Source: Impatiens glandulifera (lineage: Eukaryota; Streptophyta; Magnoliopsida; Ericales; Balsaminaceae). Taken from it: DNA of 64,000 nucleotides. The notes beneath the pieces were generated by a model that made no database searches, was not told the origin of the DNA, and saw nothing but the letters and a program-made list of their open reading frames with translations. The stretch is from contig NC_061864.1 in NCBI RefSeq assembly GCF_907164915.1, positions 8,749,889 to 8,813,888 of the forward strand. The letters run 5' to 3'. Below are positions 9,599-20,296 of this stretch, one piece after another; position 1 is the first letter of the stretch; every line of letters starts with the position of its first letter. Both the position numbers and the translations under genes were made by a program.

Positions 9599-11265
9599 CA
9601 TTATCTTTCTAACTTAATTATTTTAATTGTTTTTATATTTATTTAGTAGATATATTCTAAGTAGACATAGACACAACACGAGTATGCACATTAAACAACG
9701 TAAACACATTATCTAAGTTACTCAACTTAATATTAATATTTTTTTTAAATCTATTTACATTTTTATTCAATTAATAAATTATTTAATTTTATAAATATAA
9801 TATATATAATTAAAACTAAACATACTAAATTAAAATAAAATATTAACTTAAATAATATTAATTAAAATAAAATATAAATATAAATAAAATTATATAAATA
9901 AAAATGTGGTCTCCAATTAATTCTCTCAAATATTACTTTTATTAATTAATTAATTAATTTATTTTATTTTAAATTTATAAATTATTTTATAATTTCAATT
10001 ATTGATACATTAAATAATAAATATATTATAATAATTTAATTTTGATAATATAATAATATATTTATAATTTTTACCCACTTCTCCATTAAATTATAATATA
10101 ATAATATATATTTATAAATATGTAAACTATAAATCCATTAAATTTTTACTCACTTTTCATATTTTCTTCTTTAAATTACCCACATTTTTCTTATTTCCTT
10201 ACTTAAACTTACATTAATATTTTCAAATTAAATTTATTTACATTTTTATTAAATTAATAAATTATTAAATAATTTTATTTGAATAATTATTTTAAAATTT
10301 TAAAATATATTATAAATAATTGATATTCAAATTATTATTTATAAACTATAAGTTAGAATTTATATGTACCTATTTAACATTTAATTAGTTTTTAAAAAAC
10401 ATATTTAACACGTTCAACTTATTAAATTAATTTAAGTTTTCTAAATTAAAATTAATTAATTAATAATTATATTTTATAATTTTTCCTAACAACATAATTA
10501 AATATATATATATAATTAACATGAGTGTGTCAAAACGACATTACACACTTAAAAATGGGCATCGACACAATACGGTTGGGTCGGAATTCTAGTTGGAATA
10601 ACACGAAACACAAATTTAAACACGATACGAATAAACTCGTGGATACGAATTAACACGACACAAAAGAGCATGTATATCATAATATTTTGAGTGTGTCAAA
10701 ACACGATATGACACGATTGAGAGTCTAACACGACTTATTCGAGTTGAATACAACCGTTTAGGCACGATGTCCAGTTCAAGTATGACGTGACATCTTATCA
10801 TTCTACGAGGAAAAAAGTATGAAAAGAGAATGAAGAAAAAAAAATTTAATATTTTTTCAACCAATGTTAAGTCATTTCTCCTCTTATTCTCTTTTCAAAA
10901 AAATTCTTCCTATCATTTCTTATAAATATATATAATATCTTTAAAATAATTATATATTTATTTATTTATTTTCTCTGCCTAAAAAAAGTTTAGAATAAGG
11001 TGAAAAATCTTTTTTTTTTTCTTTTGATCACTTCGACTTCGGTTGTTTTTCATCTGACGTGAATTTTTTTGTTATTGAATTACTGAAATATGATGTGAAT
11101 TGTTTGAATATAATTCTCTTTTGTAAAAGTATAATTTAAATGATTTGAGTAAAATGATTTTAAATTAATTGTACGAAATATTGTTTATTTTCATGAAATA
11201 AAAACGTAAGTAGCACGCAATAAACGTAATTTATTCGGGATCTTTGTATTATAGTTATTTATTCG
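9599..11265. other. AT-rich spacer with ACACGA-type repeats
   Basis: No coding signal is seen. From 9,600 to 10,520 the sequence is almost pure A/T. From 10,520 to 10,790 the motif ACACGA recurs on both strands, and GAGTGTGTCAAAAC occurs at about 10,523 and 10,690. This resembles a common dispersed plant repeat but cannot be classified. Confidence 0.6.
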
Positions 11266-14230
11266 TTAGAAATGAAAGAGTGAGTATTCACCAACCACTT
11301 GTGGTCGCCACTTGGTGGTCGGAGAGACGACGGATATTCCTAAGGTTATCAAGTACGTAGTTTATTATTTGAATAGCAGCTGCTGCTGGTGCTAGGGTTT
11401 AAGTTATAAGCAAGCATTTGAGTATTTGAATAGCTGCTGCTGCTGCTGCAAGGTAGGGTTTTAAGTTAGAAGCGAAAACGAAATGAATGTGTATGTGAAG
11501 AAGAAGCTGTTAGCAAAGATGGAGAAAGAACTTGCGGCTGCGGCTGCGGCGGGCACTTCAATCGGGCAACTGCCGAACAACATCCTGGTCGACATCCTTT
11601 CTCGCCTTCCGATTAAATCTGTGATTCGGTGCAGGTGCGTCTGCAAATCATTTCTCTTTGCAATCTCTCAAGATCCCGAATTCCGTCCCTTACATTTGTC
11701 CAGATCCCCTCCTGAGCTCATACTATCCCGCTACACTGAACAACTTTTTCTCGTCGATGATTACGACGACAACGAGGAGCCGCGATATCACCAGCTCAAT
11801 CTCCTCCGCTTCGAAGGATCTTATAATTATTATCTCGAGGCCCTCAACTCCACCCGCGGCCTGCTATGCGTCCACATACCCTATTCCTGCAGACCCCTTT
11901 GCGTCTTCAATCCCTTTACTCTCGAATACACTCTCATCCCGCCTCCTTTGGATTTGATAGGTACAACAACAAAATATTTTTTACTGAATTTCGGATTCGG
12001 CTACAGTCCCATCACTGATAAATACAAGGCGTTAGCGATCGTACAATATAAAAAAACAGAGTATTGTACTATCACTACTACTACTACTTTCACTGCCATT
12101 TACACTGTCGGAAGCCCTTCTTCTAGTTCTTGGAGGAGAATTCAGGAGGATGCTCCTGACGTGTTTTTCGACAAATCACCTACGTACCTGAACGGATCTT
12201 TGTATTGGATAGTCACAAAGAAATGTCATTATTACATTCTTTCTTTCGATTTCGATAATGAAAAATTCGGAGAAATAGCGATGCCGCCTCCTTTTGACAC
12301 GGTGCGAGAGAAATGGTTTGACCCGCCGGAGGCTAACCTCTCTGTCTTTGAAGGTTTGTTGAGTGTATGTGTATTGACTGATCGCAGAAGAGTTGATCTT
12401 TGGGTGATGAAGGATTGTATGGACGTTAATAAATCGTGGTACAAGGAACTTGTTGTGGAAACAGTACCAGACCATGTCTGGTCTTGGGGTGCATTTCCTT
12501 TGAAATATGTGAACAAGGATAAAGAAGAAGTATTGTTGGATTTTATGGGTGATGATACTTTAGTTAAATACAACCTTATTGAGAAGAAGATTGTCAAGTT
12601 GAATTCGCTTCCATTTTATAATGGTACATTAAAGCCATTGATGCACGTTCCCATCCTGCTACCCCTAAAGGATCTAATTATCGGAGCTGAGGTCCATCTC
12701 ATAACTGATGCAAGGTATGAATGACTCTTCTTATTTTAAGCCTAGTTATATATAAAAGATGCAAAACTTCAACCTAGCTAGCTATATATAACAATAATTA
12801 ATAATTCATGCACATGTTTTCATATTTGTTTATTGCATATCTCAATTTCCCATTAATAATAAAACAATTACCAACCAAATGTTAATATCAATTTGGTTCA
12901 AGCTTTAATTAAAATGTATTTATAGATCACTTCTTAATTAGCAAAATGCCTTTTATTTTGTTAAAACCCATCATTAACTAATAAAGTATTAACTTTTGTT
13001 CAAATAAAGTGTATGTCAATAGTCCATTTTAGATTTAATTGTCACTAAGGAAATTACTCTAATTTAAAAAATTTCACTAAAACCATCTCATTTAAAAAGG
13101 GTCATAACATTAGGAGATCAGTTCATGCTAGTCATTTTCGAAAATAAACCCTTGAAGACAAACCAACATTTTTTCCTAGAGTCATTATATCTCCTCACTT
13201 CCTAATATAATCTCTCTAAATGTTATTTAAATGTACATTTTTTTAAGGATTTTGACATAGTTACTAGTGTTCTTTTTTATTCTCAATGTTTTTTTTATGC
13301 TTTAATGGTTAGAATTTCATCATTAAGGTAGGGAATCTAACCTAATATATGAGGTTATATATTTCTTTCCTCATTGTTTTTCTTTCAAACCTCTCTTTCT
13401 ATATTTGTATGTAAGAATTGACTTCATGTCTCATTTCACAATAATCCACAATATGCAAACTTTAACTTGAAAATATTTATTTTTATAAATTAGTGAGATT
13501 TTTCCTTGTAACTAAAATATTTTATAGTTTTGAAGGTGCTAATAAAGTTTTAGATTTTGTTGAAATAATAAACAAAAATACATGGTAGTTTAAGTCTCTA
13601 ATTTGTACTTGAACAAATTCACATTTATATATATATATATATATGATTTAAGTAATAGAATATATAATAAATGACAAAGAAATTGATATTAATTATGTTA
13701 TTCAATTAGTGGAATTAGTGAATTAGAAAACAATTTAATTACTATATATTCTTCAACCATATATGTTATCAACAGGATGTGATAAGTGCTTTTATTTTGC
13801 AGACACCAATGGAAAGAATGGATTGGAAACAGCGTATCATCAGAATTAGAATCTACTCCTACTTTTGAAAATGATTCTGAATATGATTCTGTATATTCTT
13901 ATTATTCTGATTCTGAATAAAGCATATGGCGGAGTGACTAGAAAGTTTCGATCTCTCAAGAAAACACAAAGCTCATTGAAATTAAAGGTATATCACTAAA
14001 AGATCGATGTTTGTCTTAAACTGCAATTATATATCCACGCATTTAATTTGGTCAAATTATTCTTATGGAATGTTCATTTCTTCTCTTCTCTTCCTGGATA
14101 TTTTCTCTCATTTCCGATTTAAATATTGGAACGAAGAAGACTCTATTCTTTGTTGAGTAGTTAAATTTTGTGGTTGTGATTCCAGATCTATATATTATAT
14201 GACCTCTAGACATAATGTGGTTGTTTGATT
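11266..14230 (+). repeat. Duplicated segment, copy 2 (F-box gene with flanks)
   Basis: The partner of 2,372-4,932. Start context (GCGAAAAC before the ATG), coding frame, intron position and 3' flank (AATAAAGCATATGG; GTTGTGATTCCAGAT) all correspond. It is uninterrupted by transposons, so it is the better guide to the ancestral gene. Confidence 0.85.
11483..13920 (+). CDS. F-box protein with FBA domain, copy 2
   Basis: A 449-residue paralogue of the gene at 2,564. Exon 1 is 11483-12714 and exon 2 is 13803-13920, joined in phase 2 through Asp-Ala-Arg; donor GTATGA, acceptor TTTTGCAG. The F-box lies at about residues 29-67 after a poly-Ala run not found in copy 1. The FBA region has the same blocks (RGLLCV, NPFTLEYTLIPPP, LNGSLYWIV, SFDFDNEKFGEIAMPPPFD). 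Exon 2 adds a Ser/Asp/Glu-rich acidic tail (ENDSEYDSVYSYYSDSE) that copy 1 has mostly lost. Expected role: substrate adaptor of an SCF ligase; target unknown. Many residue changes between copies with the frame kept suggest both have been under coding constraint. Confidence 0.86.
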
Positions 14231-15337
14231 GATTGATTCAGTTGCATTAATATTTTGGCTCATTGCATCTTCCTTATTGTGTGATTTTCACTTTATTACT
14301 TTCCTTAGATATGGTATAATCTTTGACCATTAAACTATTACAATCACTATTTCAAATTAATATATGTCATTATTAAATTAATTTATTCTTTTAAATCATT
14401 CAAATATTAAATGAATTTTATTATAATTTCTATAAATAATTAAGTGATTTATGTTTGATGTTTGGTTTCATTAGATTGGGTAATTATTCAAATTAAGAAT
14501 AGAAGCTTATTACTTTTGATTTCCCTATAATTATTTGAGGAAACAAAAAAGAAGAATCTATTCGAGCTAGAAATAATCGATATTTTGTTTCACCACAGAA
14601 AATTATTTGATTCTTGTCTTTCAAAGAATTTTCATGATCAAATATTAGTGATAATATCATCAAAATAACATTCTCATGTATTTCTTCATTATTTGAGGAT
14701 CAGTTTGAATTTGTTCATTTGAAATATGTACTCGGTTTGAATTTGTTCATTTGGAATATGTACTCTTCGACTTCATTGAGAGAAGGGATGTCATAATTGA
14801 GGTTGAAAAATAAAGAATTATTTCGATGGAACCTTTTCTTCTATTGTATTCCCTATAGTAACTGAATTCGTGAATTATGATCAACAAATAGTACGAGCTC
14901 CAAGTTTTTAGATTAATTGGTCAAAATTTCATGATTATCTTGTCCCACGCTATTTGGTGGAATTTGACATATCTTAACTAAGCCTTTGGCATGAGTTCGT
15001 CGTGCACTGGTATAGTTCTGGAGAGGCTTACAAATTTTCATATTTAAAAGTAATTAATTTATATAATTATATAAATTAATGAAGATATTAAAATTTTTAA
15101 AAAGTTATAGACAAATGGAGGTTGAACTCCTTATAAAAAAAAAGCACCTCATGAAATTATCGCTTCTCCCATTGTATTACCCTAGAGTATTTAGAGTTGT
15201 AAGTTCAGTGAATATTTATTCCAGTGTTTATTAGTGGTACTATAATGTAGGTTTTTGCACTTTATAAAAAAAAATCTTTTTTCATAATTCGCCTATTAGG
15301 TCCATATTGTATTAATATAATGTTTATTGTTTTATTT

Positions 15338-15391
<54 letters not shown>

Positions 15392-16009
15392 TTATAATAT
15401 AAGTTATAGTGTAACTATTTTATTAACAAATTTCTTATCATGGTAAAAAAAAATTACTGTATTTTTTTCATAAATATAATTTTTGAGTTTTCATTTTAAA
15501 TTTATTTCTTTTTAAATTTTGTTGTAACGCAAAAAGTCATCTCTTTTCAAAAAAAGGGATTTTCGAACTGGATAGTCAACTCCATAATTCACATTACTCT
15601 CGAGTGAGACAGACACCAAAATGATTCAATTTTAGTTTATTTATATTTTTTAGTTTATTAGAATTAGCCCCAATCTTAGTTATAAATTAGGTGTATATTT
15701 ACATTTGTTAAAGAATTGGATCCCTTTTGAGTTTTTAAGTAATTTGGTAGGTATTTTAATCTGTTAACTAAAAGAACGAATTTTTCTTTTAGTATTTTTT
15801 TTACAAATATACTAAATTTATATATATTTTGTTTGGATCTTATCAACCTACAAAATCTATATACAGACACAATCTATTATAAATATATATTTTTTTCAAT
15901 TTATATTTTTCTTAAAAAAGTATTGATTTGCTATGTGAAAATCAAAATTAGTAATACCTACCTCATGTATAATAATTTAATCAAAATACATCATATAGGA
16001 ATACATGAG
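14231..16009. other. AT-rich spacer
   Basis: No gene is seen. A 33-bp phrase around GGTTTGAATTTGTTCATTTG is repeated at about 14,700 and 14,735. A (TA)n tract is at 15,341-15,386. Short open frames near 15,700-16,020 are chance products of A/T-rich sequence. Confidence 0.7.
15341..15386. repeat. (TA)n microsatellite
   Basis: About 23 uninterrupted TA units. Confidence 0.97.
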
Positions 16010-16220
16010 AAAATATCTTAAGATCTTTTATTTACTATTTACACCATTTAAAATATATAATTATTAATATTTATTATTTTAAGTTTCTCTTTTCTTATAT
16101 TTACGTTCTTATATAGTTGTATTTAAAATACTTTTATATAATTCATATATGACATGAATCATTAAAAAAACAATAATAATGACATGTAATTTCATATTTA
16201 CCAATAATAAAAATATAATA
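16010..16220 (+). repeat. About 205-bp dispersed repeat, copy 2
   Basis: Partner of 9,394-9,598, with small insertions and deletions; see that entry for shared runs. It lies about 2.1 kb after the F-box 2 stop. Confidence 0.75.
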
Positions 16221-17691
16221 TTAAGTAATTAATAAATATTAAGTAATTAATAAATATTTATTAATTAAATAATAATATTTTTCCTTTTAAAAAAAATAAA
16301 TATAGAAAATATATTTTAACAGTTTTTTTCTGTTTTAATAAAATGAGTTGAACCAATATTTTAACTAACCCATAAACTCTAAAAGTGACAACAGTGGTTA
16401 TTTCAAAACATGATTTAGTTATTATGGAATAAAATGCTAACTACATCCGTTCAAATGAGAGAATAGATCTGAGAATGAGAATGAATTTTTCGGCAATTTT
16501 TCAGTAAAATTTTCTGATGATAGATTCTTGAAATTTTTCTCCAACAACGTGCACATTATTCTATTCAGCAATAATAACAAATCATAAATTCAATCGCATC
16601 ACCAGAAAAACAAGAAACGTCGTCGTTCGTCGATTGAAACACTATCGGCACGAATGACACGTTTCACGAAGTAAGTGTCGTTAACTCTAGATCTCTCAGA
16701 ATTGCGTCGATAGCTTTTATGGAAGCTTATTTCCTAGTCGTGAACGTCAGAATGCTGCATTTTGAAGCAATTTAGTCACTAAATGTTTAGGGTTTCTGAA
16801 TTAGCTCATTTCTGCATTTACTCTATGTTATTACTGTGTTCTACTCTTCAACAATGGGAAAAAAATTAATAAAGCCAAGGAAGTAAAAGATTTTGTTATT
16901 GAAGATCTCAAGGAAATTGCTGGAAAAAAATTGAATTGATTGTTGAAAAAATCATTCAAAAAAATAAGACAAAAGCAAAGGAAAATCAAATGTTGTGAAA
17001 AATTATATAAAAAATAATGCAGGACGAGAAGGTTTCTGAAGAAAATAATGCAGGAAAACAAGAAAAGAATGAATGAGTCTGGAAGGTTGGTTATAATGAA
17101 AGAGTCAATATGTTTGGCTTCAAAAACCAAATCACCAAGTTCTTGATGTATTCTAAAGAATGAGAGATTGTTATTAATAAGGAAAAAATCCAGTATATAA
17201 CCGTTTAACTCAATATTTATTATCTTCAAGACTGAAATCTGTTGAAGAATGAATAATATGAATAGATAAAAAGTTGATCAGTGGTTATAATGAGGGAACT
17301 GATGAAGACCCCTAAATCGAAGACTTATACTATCATGAGCAACTTTGCCTGAAAAGTAAAATGAGGTATGCAATAAAAATGCAAGAAAGAAAGCTGAAGA
17401 TCATGCCTAGAAATGAAAAATCTTCTTAGGAGATGTTAAAACAAAAGTGGAGGTACTAAATTCTTCTTTTGAATTTAAATTACCTAATGAAATGGAAGAA
17501 AAGTGCATAAAAGAATGGAAAAATATGGTGGTAGAGAATTATATTGGGAAAACATAGTATCATTCTCAATCACCAAAGAATGGGTGGAGAAGATCTCTAC
17601 AAATATTCATGATCTCTATTTTCTTAAATTCAAGAAAGGATCGAATCTGGATAAAATTCTAGAAAATGAGCATACATATATTGGATCCAAC

Positions 17692-19110
17692 CAAGGGCGG
17701 AGCCACACAGGGGCTAGGGTGGGCTACAGCCCCACCTAAATTAAAATCTTAAAACAAAACATTTTATATATGTATTTAACAAATGACTCTTAGCCCAGTT
17801 GGCTATATAACTAAACTGTGAAAATGAGGTCAGGTGTGATCAAACCCTGACCTCACCTTTAATTTTAAAATATTATTTTTATATAAAAATTAATTTATAA
17901 TTATTTTATTTTATACCAACAATATTTTCTAATATACATAAAATTTAATTAATATATAAATAATAAGATTTATTTATATAAATAACTTTAATTTATTATA
18001 TTTTAAAATATAAATTTTATCTATAAATTAATTCATAATTATTTTATTTTATAAACAATATTTTCTAATATACAAATATTTATAATAATCCATAAATTTT
18101 AATTAATATATAAATAAGATTTATTTATATAAATAAAGTATAAAAAATAATATATAAAATAATGTAAATCATATAATAATATTATTTGTTTTAAAATTAT
18201 ATTTATATAATAATTATACATTATTTTTTATTTATTTTAATATAATTAATAATACAAATTATTTATAAGGGTAAAATATAAAAATTAAAATAATAATAGT
18301 GTTTTATATTTCTTAATTTTAAACTATTTCAAAAATTTATAAGAAAATATAAATTAATATTAATAAACAAGTTAAAATAGTTACATTGGTTTGATTCGGT
18401 ATTTAAATAGAGAATTTGATATCCCTGCTCAAAAACCTAACAAATCTCCTAGAATTGATGTTGATATAAATTCTCTTAAACTTGATCCAGCATTACGTAT
18501 TCCGATATGGAAATATCCTTTTAATAAAATGGATGAAATTAGACGAGCTTATATAAGATGGGGTCATATCAACCTATTAAGGATGAGTACCCGCCGACCA
18601 AATTTAGAAATCAAAATCGACGGTTCCAAAGTCATTGGTTTAAGAAATTTACTTGGTTAGAATACTTTCCTTTGAAAGATGCTACTTTTTGTTTCCCATG
18701 TTTATTGTTTGAACATAAGCAACCCCAAAAACCTACATTTACAATAGAAGAATTCACATATTGAAAGCGAGTTAATGATGGGGATAGATGCTCTTTTGTT
18801 ATGCATATAGGATGTAATATTTCACCACATAATAAGGCAGTTGAATATCTTGATAATCTAATAAATATCCTTGTCATATTGACAAAGTACTGAATGCATA
18901 ATATTCAGATGAAAAACAAAGTAACAGATTACGGCTTACAACAACTATTGAAAGTACTCGGTGGCTCACTTTGCAAGCGTGTGCATTGAGAGGGCATGAC
19001 GATTCTCCATCTTTGAATAATCGTAAAAATTTTATTGAAAAAAAAACGAAGTATAGAAAGTTAAATCTGAGAAGCAAGTTGGAGTCAGCCCTAGGTAATT
19101 TTTTATCCTG
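17692..19110 (+). mobile_element. hAT-type DNA transposon remnant nested in the LINE
   Basis: The left end CAAGGGCGGAGCCACACAGG resembles the ends of plant hAT elements that encode TTF-zinc-finger transposases. The interior is A/T-rich with transposase remnants at 18,391-19,085. The right end is unclear: AGTCAGCCCTAGG near 19,085-19,097 is a weak match to the inverted end. TGGATCCAAC lies before the left end and TGGATCTCCAAC after the right side, a possible but imperfect duplication. Confidence 0.68.
18391..19085 (+). pseudogene. hAT (TTF zinc finger / DUF4371) transposase remnant
   Basis: The N-terminal block reads DPALRIPIWKYPFNKMDEIR then RRAYIRWG, shifts frame near 18,560, and continues as DEYPPTKFRNQNRRFQSHWF with the TTF-finger block DATFCFPCLLF. 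Near 18,965-19,045 the block ACALRGHDDSPSLNNRKNF matches the start of DUF4371. The C-terminal hAT dimerisation domain is missing. Proteins of this family are often annotated as zinc finger MYM-type protein 1-like. Confidence 0.78.
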
Positions 19111-20296
19111 GATCTCCAACTAAATGAAGTTAGAAAGATGATATTAAGATTTGAATCTGTTAAGTAAACCTAAATAGACATCACAGATATGGTTCAAGCT
19201 TTGAAATATCTCTGCACACATCTACAAAGTAGAAGCAATTAGTTATTTTATAGAATTATTGGGAAAATCATTATACATGGACCCAATAACAGAAGGTGGA
19301 AAGTATCTACCATTTGCTAGAATTGGCATAAAGGTGAATCCTCGTAGCACATTGCCGAATAATATGACAGTGGTCGATAGAAAGGAAAATATAATATCAT
19401 GGGAATCACTTATGAGTGGAGACCAGGCAGGTGTGCATTCTGCAATACTTTCCAACATGTCAGCACGAAATATGCTCAAACTATGGAAGAAGAGTAGAAT
19501 ATATTGAAAGGTAAAGAAGCAAAAAAAATAGGAAAAAGAAATAGAAAAAGTCTAAAGCAAAGAGCAAAATATGGAGGAAGAGAAAGAAGTAGAAATCAAG
19601 AAAAACTCTGAAAAGGAAGAAAGCAATGAAATTAAAAGAAAGATGTTAAAGGGTTTATGTTGAAGAATAGAATAAAGGCAGCGATGAAACAAGGAATGAA
19701 GAAGATGAAGAAAGTTAATTCTCAAACAAGTCAAGTTGTAATAGAGGAAATCAGAGAGGAGGATACTCAGAATAATTAAGTTGAAGCAGAGGTTACCAAG
19801 TTTTGTTGTAGAGAATACCATAGCTAAAGCTGAAGGAAGCAAAGACAATAATCCTAAAACTCAAGTTGAGAAAAACAAAGATAAGAAATCTAAAATCCTA
19901 AAAAAAATCTTTTATATTAGATTAGCACGGGTTCGTTCAAAGAAAGATTACCCAATGAGAATAAGAAAGTTTCATCATCTTCTTCAATTCAATATTCTTT
20001 CATCGCAAGTGGAAGGAATAGAGGAAGGGGAAGAAGGCCACATGACGCAATAGGCTTTTATGGAAATAAACACTCTGATTGGGATAATTATGAGTTGTTA
20101 TTGATTGTAAGTTTTTTAGTTTGTAAACTTTGTTGCATGGTTGTGTGAATGTTAATAATCAAATACTTTAAGGTCTATTTGATTGTCATTTTTTAATCAT
20201 AACTAGGGTCTATATATCTATAATTCTTGAACCTCTCACTTTTAGAATTTTTAATTAAATAGTATTAACTGTTTTTCAAAAAAAAAACATGATTTA

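Larger units (their letters stand above)
16854..20053 (+). pseudogene. LINE ORF1 protein (DUF4283-like), interrupted
   Basis: The ATG at 16854 starts MGKKINKAKEV, typical of plant LINE ORF1. A DUF4283-like block (VSFSITKEWVEK, HDLYFLKFKKGS) lies near 17,560-17,640. After the hAT insertion the same protein resumes with KVEAISYFIELLGKSLYMD near 19,230-19,280, then PFARIGIKVNPRSTLP and, in another frame, the knuckle YEWRPGRCAFCNTFQH near 19,415. The last knuckle Cys is Tyr. A basic tail runs to about 20,053. Several stops and frameshifts make it nonfunctional. Normally this protein binds LINE RNA. Confidence 0.72.
16405..20296 (+). mobile_element. LINE (L1-type) with target-site duplication, lacking ORF2
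   Basis: The 13-bp sequence AAAACATGATTTA stands at 16405-16417 and again at 20284-20296, the second directly after an A run, as expected from target-primed insertion. Between them are a 5' leader, an ORF1-type coding region from 16,854 and a short 3' region; no reverse-transcriptase block is present. A hAT remnant interrupts ORF1 at 17,692-19,110. The element is therefore an internally deleted LINE later hit by a DNA transposon. Confidence 0.75.

Noticed and set aside
10616..10864. 82-codon minus-strand frame
   Set aside because: It overlaps the ACACGA repeat region and has no protein family match.
16831..17229. 132-codon minus-strand frame rich in Phe/Leu
   Set aside because: It is the shadow of the Lys/Glu-rich LINE ORF1 on the plus strand.
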